A DNA stretch of 35,218 nucleotides from JAZDDE01 sp039714435 (lineage in GTDB: Bacteria; Gemmatimonadota; Gemmatimonadetes; Palauibacterales; Palauibacteraceae). The stretch's first letter is position 1, and every line of letters begins with the position of its first letter. The stretch lies in assembly GCA_039714435.1 (NCBI GenBank), contig JBDLJJ010000014.1, positions 1 through 35,218 of the forward strand, written 5' to 3'. This document shows, piece after piece, positions 7,249 through 14,355 of this stretch. Below the pieces are notes generated by a model that saw nothing but the letters and a program-made list of their open reading frames with translations, was not told the origin of the DNA and ran no database searches. The translations under genes and the position numbers were made by a program.

Positions 7249-9786
7249 CTATGGGACCAAGTCTTCCTGACGTTTGCGCAGTACGAACAGCCCCTCGTTC
7301 ATACTCGAAACGAGAATTATTCCGCTCTCGAAGAACGGATAGTTGCTCCATGATCCGGCGAATCCGGGCGTGTCGGAGCCGAACGGAACCGTATCGAAGT
7401 GTCCGACCTCCACCGGATTGGACGGATCGGCCACGTCCACGATTCTGAGACCACTCACGTAGTTGGACATGTACATATAGCGGCCACGAACATACAGGTT
7501 GTGGTCGGATGCGCCGGTAGGACCGAAGTACTCCGTTTCCAGAACCGGATCGTCGAGATCATCGATGTCCCACACCAGAGTTCGCGTCTTGTCCACCGTT
7601 CCAGCCACCTCGTCCAGCTCGTCGTTTACGAAGAAGTAGCGGTGGTCATGCGAAATCCAACCCTGATGGACGTACCCGGCGTTGGGGTAGGCCGCGTTGG
7701 CCAGCGCCAGCGGAGCACTCTTGTCCGAGACATCCGCGATGCTGATGCCCGTCTCGTTGGCTCCGAAGCAGATCTCCCGCCCTGCGTGCTCGGTGTCCGG
7801 CCCCTCGTACACTACGCACTGCGCGTCGTGACTGTAGCCCGTGGAGGCGCGGCCTGTGGCCGGATCTGAGAAACAACCGGCGAAAACAGGCTGGGCCGGC
7901 ACGCGCACGTCAAGCATGTGCAGGCCGCCGCCGCAGGTCTCTCCCCCGCCGCTGGCGCCTACCACATAGGCGAATCCGGTCGCCTCGTTCACGACGATAT
8001 TGTGGGCGCTGGCGATCCCGTCGTAGTGGGCTGTCTCCTCAAACGTGACAGGCGCTTCCAGTACGCTTCGCAGCTGCGTCAAATCGAATATCTGCACCCC
8101 GTGCTGGCCAGCCCCGTCGGCCACGATGAAGGCATGGTTGGCATACACCTTTACGTCTCGCCACAGGTTTATCGTGGCTCCTTCCGTCAGCGGCAGCTGG
8201 CCCAGGTATACGGGAGTCTCCGGGTCGCTCACGTCCACGAACGTCATACCGTCCGAGCGTCCCACGAGCGCGTACTCGATGCCCGTCTCCGGGTCTGTCC
8301 AGCCCCACAGATCGTTCACCATGATTCCGCGGGCAGCGCCCAGATCGGCAGGCGGGGTGTACGACACCAGATCCACTTCATGACACCCGAAGATGCTGGC
8401 GCTGCCCTCCTCACACTTCAGTTCCTCGCCCGTGATCGCTTCCAGCCCACCACCGGCATCGGCCAGTGAACCCAGTTCGCTGAAGCCCTTGGCGTCACCG
8501 GCGAGCACGAATCGGTAGGCCAGGCCCGCGAACAATTCGGTGCCGGGGGCGCCGATGATCGCCATGTCCTCGTTGGCCGCTAGCGAGCCACCGAAGAATC
8601 CGATGATGCCCGCGACGGGTACGGACAGAGCCTGCGTCTCCGCCCAGGTTCCGTTCGGGATCTGCGAGAACACGTGTACCGCTCCGCGCAGGCCTTGCTC
8701 CGTCGGGGCCCCGGCCAGCAACTGTGATCCGGCCATCGCGAGCGCGTGCCCCAGGCGCGCCTGCGGCTGCGGAACGTCAGCGCGGAACGTGCCCGACTCG
8801 GCCCAGTTCCCTTCCGCGTCCACGCCGAAGTTCACGATGGCGCCGGCCGATCCATCCGTGAGTGGCGCGGAGGCCAGTATTCCGCCCCCTCCAAGCACGA
8901 GCGCGGTCCCCAGGCCCAACGTGCCCTCGGCGGCCAGACCGCCGGAACCTGTCACAGGCCTCCAGCGCCCCGACCCGGACCGTCCGAAGACGTGAACACT
9001 CCCCGCCTTGTTGTCGCCGCCGCCACCGAACAGGGAGTACTTGACCGGACCCGGAGCGCCCACCGCCAGCAGATCCTCACCGGCCACCATGGCGGTTCCA
9101 AATCGGCTGCCGGCCTCGCCAACGGGCGTCGGGACCAAACCGCTCGCCGCCCAGCCTCCCCCGGCCGCACGCGAAAACACGAAGACCGCTCCCTGGCCCC
9201 CGGCCGCTCCCGGACTTCCGACAAGTATCTCCCCACCCGAGATCGCGAGCGCCGCACCGAATTCATCTCCTCGCTCGCCGCCAGGATAGGAGAGCTGATC
9301 GGTTTCGACCCATTCCCCTTCCTCCGATCTCTCGAACACGATGGCCGTCCCGCGGCTGTTCCGATGCTCCGGTGCTCCAGCCACCACGAGATCCTGCGTG
9401 GCTGCCAGCACACTGCCAAAGCCGTCCCCCGCGCTCACGCTTTCAGCCGTGAGCGCACCGCTCTCCGTCCACTCACCGGTCTCGGAATCAGGGCGGAAGA
9501 CCACGATGCTTCCGGGTCGGGTCGCCGGTACAGCGAAAACCGAAAACTCTTCCGTGCGGCCCACCAGCACCTCGCCGTCCAGAAGAGCCACAGCAGAGCC
9601 GAACCCCACCACCACGGCGCCCGGCAAGCTATTGGCGGAGCTTTCCATCGGCGCCGAGGGGCCGACTGACTGCGCCGCCAGCGGGCCGGCCGCCAGCGGG
9701 CCGGCGCCCAGCGCCCCCGCCAGTAGAACCGCAGCACTCGCTGCGTGGCGCACCACGGATCCTCCGAACAAAGCGTCAACCCTCAT
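7249..9786 (-). CDS. exported FG-GAP / LVIVD double beta-propeller (choice-of-anchor B family)
   Basis: 845 residues with an N-terminal signal sequence (about 1-38, ending LAAGPLAAQS). Residues 50-415 hold seven FG-GAP/integrin-like blades, each with a (G/R/E)FG or similar start and a GAP/GSP end (for example EFGAALAISGGEILVGSP). This predicts a seven-bladed propeller. After a Cys-containing linker (KCEEGSASIFGCHEVDL), residues 470-845 carry LVIVD repeats (VSDPETPVYLGQL, LRIVDVADPSNPVEVGHFD) and the HDAQC / DHNLYV segments typical of choice-of-anchor B proteins. No sorting signal or anchor is visible at the C-terminus. It is probably secreted or periplasmic, perhaps adhesive or ligand-sensing. 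It overlaps the upstream four-TM gene (ATGA) and abuts the sigma factor, so it may be part of the same signalling unit. Confidence 0.88.
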   Translation of the reverse strand: MRVDALFGGSVVRHAASAAVLLAGALGAGPLAAGPLAAQSVGPSAPMESSANSLPGAVVVGFGSAVALLDGEVLVGRTEEFSVFAVPATRPGSIVVFRPDSETGEWTESGALTAESVSAGDGFGSVLAATQDLVVAGAPEHRNSRGTAIVFERSEEGEWVETDQLSYPGGERGDEFGAALAISGGEILVGSPGAAGGQGAVFVFSRAAGGGWAASGLVPTPVGEAGSRFGTAMVAGEDLLAVGAPGPVKYSLFGGGGDNKAGSVHVFGRSGSGRWRPVTGSGGLAAEGTLGLGTALVLGGGGILASAPLTDGSAGAIVNFGVDAEGNWAESGTFRADVPQPQARLGHALAMAGSQLLAGAPTEQGLRGAVHVFSQIPNGTWAETQALSVPVAGIIGFFGGSLAANEDMAIIGAPGTELFAGLAYRFVLAGDAKGFSELGSLADAGGGLEAITGEELKCEEGSASIFGCHEVDLVSYTPPADLGAARGIMVNDLWGWTDPETGIEYALVGRSDGMTFVDVSDPETPVYLGQLPLTEGATINLWRDVKVYANHAFIVADGAGQHGVQIFDLTQLRSVLEAPVTFEETAHYDGIASAHNIVVNEATGFAYVVGASGGGETCGGGLHMLDVRVPAQPVFAGCFSDPATGRASTGYSHDAQCVVYEGPDTEHAGREICFGANETGISIADVSDKSAPLALANAAYPNAGYVHQGWISHDHRYFFVNDELDEVAGTVDKTRTLVWDIDDLDDPVLETEYFGPTGASDHNLYVRGRYMYMSNYVSGLRIVDVADPSNPVEVGHFDTVPFGSDTPGFAGSWSNYPFFESGIILVSSMNEGLFVLRKRQEDLVP

Positions 9787-10370
9787 GAGGTTTCCTCTCC
9801 CAGTAGTTCCTCGACGGAAATATCATCCATGTCGTCCAGGCCTTCCATTTCGTTCATGTGGTCCGCGCCTTCATCCGGGTACTCCCCGTCCGTAGGCTCT
9901 GTGCCCGGATCCGGCTCTCCGCCTGGTGTGCGCAGGACCTTCTTGCCCGACAAGCTCAGCCTCGAGAGAGCAAACAAGACGAACGCCACTCCCGAGATGA
10001 TCAGGAGCTGGATGGTCGGATGGATCAGAAATATCAGGACGAACGCACTGCCCCAGAACAGGGCGTTGAAGTTTGCCATGCGCTGGAGCAAAGCTCCGCC
10101 GGGCTTCCCTCTCAGCAGAACCAGACTGGCCAGGCCAGCGAAGAGCAAGAACAAAGCGAAGGAGAGGCTGAACGCCTGCAGCATTCGCCACAGCGAGCCG
10201 TCCAGCACGGGATCAGCCACCAGAGCCTGCATTCGCTTGGCCACGTCAAGGCGATCGGAACTGAACCGGCTTTCGTCGATGTAGAACAGGTAGTGTCCGA
10301 CCGAATGCGCGGCGGCGGCCACGAGTAACCACCACGCGGCTATCTTGTAAAAGAAGCGGCCCGGCTTCAT
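9783..10370 (-). CDS. four-TM membrane protein with acidic C-terminal tail
   Basis: 195 residues. Membrane segments lie at about 11-29, 66-86, 104-120 and 121-138. Between the first two is a loop (YIDESRFSSDRLDVAKRMQA) that could be extracytoplasmic. The last 45 residues are strongly acidic and disordered-looking (DGEYPDEGADHMNEMEGLDD) and hold no recognisable domain. I do not recognise a characterised family. Its start overlaps the Rid stop and its stop overlaps the start of the double-propeller gene (ATGA at both ends). This suggests coupled translation and perhaps a role in holding or exporting the surface protein; that role is only a guess. Confidence 0.75.
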   Translation of the reverse strand: MKPGRFFYKIAAWWLLVAAAAHSVGHYLFYIDESRFSSDRLDVAKRMQALVADPVLDGSLWRMLQAFSLSFALFLLFAGLASLVLLRGKPGGALLQRMANFNALFWGSAFVLIFLIHPTIQLLIISGVAFVLFALSRLSLSGKKVLRTPGGEPDPGTEPTDGEYPDEGADHMNEMEGLDDMDDISVEELLGEETS

Positions 10371-10825
10371 GTAGACACCTCCGTGTGCTTCGCGTTCGGC
10401 GCATCGCGAGCGATGGCGTCGGCCTCGATTTCGACGAGCAGGTCAGGTTCAATGAGAGCGGCGACCTCGACCATGGTCGCGGCGGGCCGAACGTCGCCAA
10501 AGAACTCCCCGTGCGCCCGGCCGATCTCTTCCCAGTGTCCGATGTCCGTCACATACATCCGGGTCCGTACCACATCCCCGAGATCGGCACCCAGCTGCCG
10601 CAGCGCCTCTTGTATGCGTTGCAGCGCGCAGACTGTCTGCTCATAGGCGCCTCCTTCGGCAGCCGACTCAGCGCCGGAGGCCGCCGCGGTCGTGCCGGCC
10701 ACGTAGATGAACGGACCTACCCGCACGGCGCGCGAGTATCCCACCGCCGGACCCCACACCGTCCCGGCGGGCACCAGCGCCCGTTGAGCCTCGAGCGAAT
10801 TTCGAGCTTTGAACGAACTTTCCAA
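10367..10825 (-). CDS. Rid family (YjgF/YER057c/UK114) protein
   Basis: 152 residues covering the whole Rid fold: PFIYVAGTTAAASG, ALQRIQEALRQLGADLGDVV, RTRMYVTD and the C-terminal VEVAALIEPDLLVEIEADAIA. RidA proteins hydrolyse reactive enamine/imine intermediates in the cytoplasm. However, the position aligned with the catalytic Arg105 of E. coli RidA appears to be Ala116 (PAATMVEV against PARSCVEV). The archetypal deaminase activity is therefore doubtful, and a non-RidA Rid subfamily is more likely. The start is TTG at 10825, supported by GGGAGG six to seven bases upstream. It follows the Dph6-like gene by 78 bp, a pairing that recalls eukaryotic Dph6, which carries Rid-like domains in one chain. 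It overlaps the next gene by ATGA. Confidence 0.9.
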   Translation of the reverse strand: MESSFKARNSLEAQRALVPAGTVWGPAVGYSRAVRVGPFIYVAGTTAAASGAESAAEGGAYEQTVCALQRIQEALRQLGADLGDVVRTRMYVTDIGHWEEIGRAHGEFFGDVRPAATMVEVAALIEPDLLVEIEADAIARDAPNAKHTEVST

Positions 10826-10903
10826 ACTCAGCCTCCCTAGCTGTTTGTCAAAACCTGATCCGAGCGGCTATCCGGAACAAGCGTCTGGCCCACAGGTGCG
10901 ACC

Positions 10904-11563
10904 TCAGAGCGGCTTCAGGTCGGCGAAAACGAATCCGTCTCGCGTCACGATTTCTCCCCGACTGACACCAACTCGATTCGCAAACATGGGACCGGAGGTT
11001 ACGCAGGTGTGAAACTCGCCGTTTTCCCCACAGGGGTCGATTCCGGCGGGAAGATCGGCGAGGAAAGCCGCGTCGTAAGCACGGCCCGCGAATGAGCCAT
11101 CAAGCTGCTGCGGATCCACGCAGGTCACCGTAGCCTCCAAGCCACCCGCAATCATCGCGGCGGCCAGCTCACGAGTGTCAACTCCCCACAGAGGAAACAG
11201 CGGAGCCACCCCGGATCCCGCCAGCAGAGCTTCGCGGTACGAGCGCACATCCTCCAGAAATAGATCCCCGAATGCCATCATATCGACCCCGCTCGATTGG
11301 GCTTTCTCTATCGCCGAACGGGCCGCCGCTTCATACGTAGCGTTGTCACACGGGTACGGTATTTCGACCAGATGCAGCGGCAGGCCGGCCGCCTCGGCCT
11401 GGCGCCGGACGATCTCCGTTCGGACGGCGTGCATGGAGACGCGGCCGAAATCCGCCGTCACCGTGGTAACGAGACCCGTAACCTCCACACCCGGATCCTG
11501 CCTGAGCAGATCGAGTGCCCACGCGCTGTCCTTGCCGCTACTCCACCACTGCCATACCCGCAC
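10904..11563 (-). CDS. Dph6-like ATP pyrophosphatase (DUF71 / diphthine-ammonia-ligase family)
   Basis: 219 residues. The N-terminus holds the PP-loop SSGKDS at 8-13 after strand 1 (VWQWW), which binds ATP and forms an adenylate. The family signature GENGEFHT is at 179-186. The middle (MMAFGDLFLEDVRSYRE, then PLFPLWGVDT) is also typical. Archaeal and eukaryotic members amidate diphthine on elongation factor 2; bacteria do not make diphthamide, so the substrate here must differ and is unknown. The start is GTG at 11563, which leaves only a few residues before the PP-loop strand, as in relatives. It lies 38 bp after the membrane protein gene and 78 bp before the Rid gene. Confidence 0.87.
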   Translation of the reverse strand: MRVWQWWSSGKDSAWALDLLRQDPGVEVTGLVTTVTADFGRVSMHAVRTEIVRRQAEAAGLPLHLVEIPYPCDNATYEAAARSAIEKAQSSGVDMMAFGDLFLEDVRSYREALLAGSGVAPLFPLWGVDTRELAAAMIAGGLEATVTCVDPQQLDGSFAGRAYDAAFLADLPAGIDPCGENGEFHTCVTSGPMFANRVGVSRGEIVTRDGFVFADLKPL

Positions 11564-11601
11564 TGTCAGCGAGGCTCAGCCTGGATCGGGCACGGACGCC
11601 T

Positions 11602-12159
11602 TTATGCGGCGGGCCAGAGCCAGCCGAACACGCCGGCCGTAAGCAGCCCGTACAGGAGCGCGTCAAACTGTCCCTTCATCACAAAGCTCCACGGCTTGCC
11701 GAACCAGATGGCGTCCTGAACGGCTGCCATACCGTAGGCCAGCCACGCGGTCGTGCCGGCAATGCGGAAAACGGACAGATAGTCCGAGCCCGCGGCTACG
11801 GTTCTGCTCGCCAGGTAGGCCACGATCGTTCCGACAATGAGAGAAAAGACGAACCAGATAGTGAGCTGTTTGCCCATGTTCGGGTGGCGGTTGGGAAGCA
11901 CCGTGAGGAAGGCGTTCGGCCCTTCGCTGAACTTCTGGGCCCCCTCGGGGGTTTTTGCATCGTCCCATGACGCCATATGCGGGATGTTGTACATCCCCGG
12001 CGCCAGACCCTTCAGGGCTTCGCGGGCGGCCGGCTCATTGGACACGGCTTTGAAATCGGACTTGTGGAACGGCAGCACCATCCACACGACAGCGCTGGCG
12101 AGCCATACGGCGACTGCGGACAGGAGAATTACCAGCCAGAGAGAAGCAATGGTTACCAT
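11602..12159 (-). CDS. uncharacterised four-TM membrane protein
   Basis: 185 residues. Membrane segments are at about 5-29, 101-118, 130-148 and 163-183. Between the first two is a soluble loop with a recurring pattern: LPFHKSDFKAVSNEPAARE, a PGMYNIPH segment and a GPNAFLTVLPNRHPNMGKQL segment. I recognise this as a widespread uncharacterised membrane protein family whose members keep the H(K/R)SD, MY..PH and PNMGK motifs. No enzyme activity is known to me. It is the first gene of the seven-gene minus-strand cluster and diverges from doxX across the 12160-12464 region. Confidence 0.78.
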   Translation of the reverse strand: MVTIASLWLVILLSAVAVWLASAVVWMVLPFHKSDFKAVSNEPAAREALKGLAPGMYNIPHMASWDDAKTPEGAQKFSEGPNAFLTVLPNRHPNMGKQLTIWFVFSLIVGTIVAYLASRTVAAGSDYLSVFRIAGTTAWLAYGMAAVQDAIWFGKPWSFVMKGQFDALLYGLLTAGVFGWLWPAA

Positions 12160-12464
12160 GACAGCCTCACAGGTTGGGGAAATCCGTCGGGAACATACGG
12201 TTCACGGCACTGATCCTCCACCTGGTGCAGGGATGCGGCGACAATCTCCACTCCGCGAGCTGCCAGCAACACGACGCTGAATGCTCGCTCCGTGGAGGCC
12301 GCCTCCGCATCCGCATCCTCTCCGGAGCGTAGGGAGCTGTGGATGCGTGTTGGCGCCTCGTCTCGTTTAGCGCGTATTGTTGTAAGACTGTATGAACTCG
12401 TGAAACGGCGGACATCAACGTCCACCAGTCAATGAACACCTAGCCAATCCGGAGACAGATTCGA
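12160..12464. promoter_or_regulatory. 305-bp divergent intergenic region
   Basis: This lies between the minus-strand cluster start (12159) and the DoxX ATG (12465), so it must hold promoters for both directions. A large structured element occupies 12231-12358 (separate entry). A 90-residue minus-strand reading spans most of it (12153-12425), but its composition is low-complexity and it lacks a ribosome site, so I treat it as non-coding. A small GGAC-N6-GTCC repeat lies near 12410-12425. The DoxX ribosome site GGAGA lies about eight bases before its ATG. Confidence 0.55.
12231..12358 (+). ncRNA. candidate structured RNA / hairpin element, copy 1 (leader of doxX)
   Basis: Nested stems on the plus strand are CTCCAC 12246-12251 with GTGGAG 12292-12297, GCGAGC 12255-12260 with GCTCGC 12283-12288, and CAGC 12264-12267 with GCTG 12276-12279. 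The loop is AACACGAC and the internal loops are symmetric 3x3. An outer stem pairs GGATGCGG 12231-12238 with CCGCATCC 12305-12312. A second hairpin pairs CGCATCC 12312-12318 with GGATGCG 12341-12347. The core 12255-12291 matches 33256-33292 at 32 of 37 bases, and the stem differences are compensatory. The element ends near GGCGCCT 12352-12358, which is also present downstream of copy 2. It lies about 110-230 bp upstream of the DoxX start. RNA function is inferred; a mobile REP-like hairpin is the main alternative. Confidence 0.5.
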
Positions 12465-12845
12465 ATGATCGATAGTGGACCCAAAACGCACCTAGCGCTT
12501 CTAGCCAGCCGCCTTGTTGTGGCGGCGGTGTTCCTGTGGCATGGCGTACCGAAAGCGTTCAATATTTCAGCCGCGATGGACAAGTTCGTCGGATTCGGAC
12601 TCCCCGGGTTCCTGGGCCCGATAACAGGTTGGGTGGAGCTCCTGGCCGGGGTGGCGCTGGTGCTCGGAGTGTTTCACCGCTGGGCCGCGCTGGTGCTGAT
12701 AGTCGTGATCATCGGAGCCCTTGTAACGGTACAGATTCCCGGCGGGATTTCTCCGAAGCTCGAACGGGACCTGCTCGTGCTGGCCGGTCTGCTGGTGCTG
12801 GCCACGGCAGGGCCCGGGCGCTACGGGCTCAGCCGATCCGGCTGA
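12465..12845 (+). CDS. DoxX family membrane protein
   Basis: 126 residues, four membrane segments at about 10-28, 50-70, 73-92 and 101-117. The first carries the DoxX pattern (LVVAAVFLWHGVPKAF), followed by a short amphipathic turn (KFVGFGLPGFLGPITGWVEL) and VALVLGVFHRWAAL. DoxX-like proteins are small inner-membrane proteins, some linked to thiosulfate:quinone oxidation or to oxidative and sulfur stress; the exact role here cannot be told. The ATG follows GGAGACAG. A 128-bp structured element lies in its leader. The next gene on the strand starts about 100 bp downstream. Confidence 0.85.
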   Translation: MIDSGPKTHLALLASRLVVAAVFLWHGVPKAFNISAAMDKFVGFGLPGFLGPITGWVELLAGVALVLGVFHRWAALVLIVVIIGALVTVQIPGGISPKLERDLLVLAGLLVLATAGPGRYGLSRSG

Positions 12846-12947
12846 GGCGTCGAAAGCGCCTGGGGCAACCGCTGGCTGCGCGAGGGGTGTCTAGCCTCCT
12901 GAGAGGGTGCCCCATTACGGACCCAGTTCCGACCATGGAGATCAGCT

Positions 12948-14282
12948 GTGTATGACACAACCAGCGGCGCCTGCCCACCAGGTGGCAGGCGCCTCGTGCT
13001 TTCTCTTGCCCTTCCGCTCGCGGTGTTCACGCAGGCCTGCGGTAGCGGCGCGAACCCAGCCAATGCGGCGGGCGCTGGTTGGACAGCCGTCACCGACACG
13101 GTGGCCGATACTATCACAGTGCGCACCGTGTCCGGGCAGATATGGGACTCCGACGCGGAGCTTGTTTCAGAGCTGAGCATCGGCGTGTTCGACGGAGCGG
13201 CCGAGTATCAGTTCGGCAGCCTGCGTGCGCTGGCGGTTGACCCTGAGGGCGGCATGTACGTGCTGGACGGACACGGACCGGTGCTGCGCGCATATGCGCC
13301 TGACGGCACGTGGCTGCGGGATATCGGCCGCGAGGGCGAAGGGCCGGGCGAATACAAGCGGCCCGACTCGGGGCTGGCGATTCTCCCGGTAGGCCGCCTC
13401 GCCCTGCGTGACCCGGGGAACGCGCGCATCTCGATCTACTCACTCGAAGGGGAGTATCTCGAGTCCCGGCCGATCGCAGGGAGTTTCAACACAGGGCAGA
13501 AGATGGTCGCCGATAACTCCGGTGCCCTGCTTACTCCCATCGTCAGGAATCTTGGAACGTCCGTGTTCGAGTGGAAACGGGCCATGGCGCGCTACAGAGC
13601 CGACGGAACAGTGGACACGCTCGACACTCCCGACTGGGAGTACGAAGAGGCTATCATTTCGGGTGAGAGCGAGGGCAACAGCAGCACGAACAACGTCCCT
13701 TATACCCCCGAGCAGGTCACGGCGTATAGCGGACAGGGGTACTTCGTGGTCGGTATCAACGAGCCGTTCGAGGGCAGATATCGGTTCAGTCTCCTGAAGC
13801 CGGCCGGACCGGTGCTGGCAATCGAACGGGACTACAAGCCGGCGTCCGTGGATCCGGCGGAAGCTTCGGCGACCCGCGCGCGCCTGACGGCCAATTTCCG
13901 CGACAACTTTCCTGGCTGGAAGTGGAACGGTCCGGACATTCCGGCCGTGAAACCTGCGTATCAGCGATTCGTCGTAGGTCAGGACGGACGAATCTGGGTG
14001 CTTCTCCATTCTCCCTCAGAGAAATACATGGACGTCGCTGAGCAGCGCGCCGAGGAGGAGCGCCTCGGGCGGCCCGTCAATCCCTACCGGGAGCCGGTGC
14101 GCTTCGACGTGTTCGAGCCCTCAGGCGAGTATCTGGGCGAGGTCTCGGCGCCGGAGGGATTCGCCATGTACCCGCGGCCCGTGATGCGTGGAGACACGGT
14201 GTGGGCGGTAGTCAAAGACGAGCTGGATATTGCTCGCGTGCATCGATTCAGGCTGGATTTTATGACCGAGGCGCAGCCCTAG
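12948..14282 (+). CDS. six-bladed beta-propeller lipoprotein
   Basis: 444 residues from GTG at 12948, which has GGAG seven bases upstream. Arg14-Arg15 and a hydrophobic stretch (LVLSLALPLAVF) lead to the lipobox TQAC with Cys31, so it is probably lipidated and faces the periplasm. NHL/6-bladed-type repeats follow (YVLDGHGPVLRAYAPDGTWL, DIGREGEGPGEY, PVGRLALRDPGNARISIY), ending with HRFRLDF. The REGEGPGE(Y/F) motif is shared with the two propellers at the right end of the window (REGDGPGEF in the last). This family is very abundant in Gemmatimonadota and has no proven function; ligand binding or scaffolding is likely. A strong hairpin sits in codons 7-16. Confidence 0.83.
   Translation: MYDTTSGACPPGGRRLVLSLALPLAVFTQACGSGANPANAAGAGWTAVTDTVADTITVRTVSGQIWDSDAELVSELSIGVFDGAAEYQFGSLRALAVDPEGGMYVLDGHGPVLRAYAPDGTWLRDIGREGEGPGEYKRPDSGLAILPVGRLALRDPGNARISIYSLEGEYLESRPIAGSFNTGQKMVADNSGALLTPIVRNLGTSVFEWKRAMARYRADGTVDTLDTPDWEYEEAIISGESEGNSSTNNVPYTPEQVTAYSGQGYFVVGINEPFEGRYRFSLLKPAGPVLAIERDYKPASVDPAEASATRARLTANFRDNFPGWKWNGPDIPAVKPAYQRFVVGQDGRIWVLLHSPSEKYMDVAEQRAEEERLGRPVNPYREPVRFDVFEPSGEYLGEVSAPEGFAMYPRPVMRGDTVWAVVKDELDIARVHRFRLDFMTEAQP
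12966..12993 (+). promoter_or_regulatory. 10-bp GC hairpin inside the start of the propeller gene
   Basis: A perfect stem GGCGCCTGCC (12966-12975) pairs with GGCAGGCGCC (12984-12993) around an eight-base loop, CACCAGGT. It begins 18 nt after the GTG start codon and is followed by a pyrimidine run (GCTTTCTCTT). It looks like a weak intrinsic terminator or attenuator for transcripts coming from doxX that overlaps the signal-peptide coding region. Confidence 0.5.
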
Positions 14283-14307
14283 ATTTCCGTGGCGTTCACC
14301 TGGCTAC

Positions 14308-14338
14308 AAAAAAAGACAGGATTGACGGTCGGCATCCT
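14308..14338 (-). terminator. possible intrinsic terminator of the TPR gene 14356-16767
   Basis: Reading the minus strand, AGGAT (14338-14334) and ATCCT (14322-14318) form a short stem with an 11-base loop. It is followed after three bases by seven T residues (14314-14308). The stem is weak but the T tract is the longest in this intergenic stretch. It lies 18 bp past the stop codon of the minus-strand TPR gene and 26 bp past that of the convergent propeller gene. Confidence 0.4.
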
Positions 14339-14355
14339 TCAGCCGCGCAGCCTGA

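Noticed and set aside
8746..9669. 307-residue plus-strand reading opposite the double propeller
   Set aside because: Antisense shadow with biased Arg/Pro composition and no domain.
12231..12358. Integron attC site or Pseudomonas-type REP for the hairpin element
   Set aside because: The GTTRRRY/RYYYAAC boxes of attC are missing, as is the GTAG/GTGG-flanked REP head; no integrase or RAYT gene is in the window. A REP-like origin is not fully excluded.
12153..12425. 90-residue minus-strand reading in the divergent region
   Set aside because: It covers the hairpin element, has no ribosome site and low-complexity composition. The stretch matching copy 2 differs by amino-acid-changing rather than silent substitutions, so the conservation is not protein-level.
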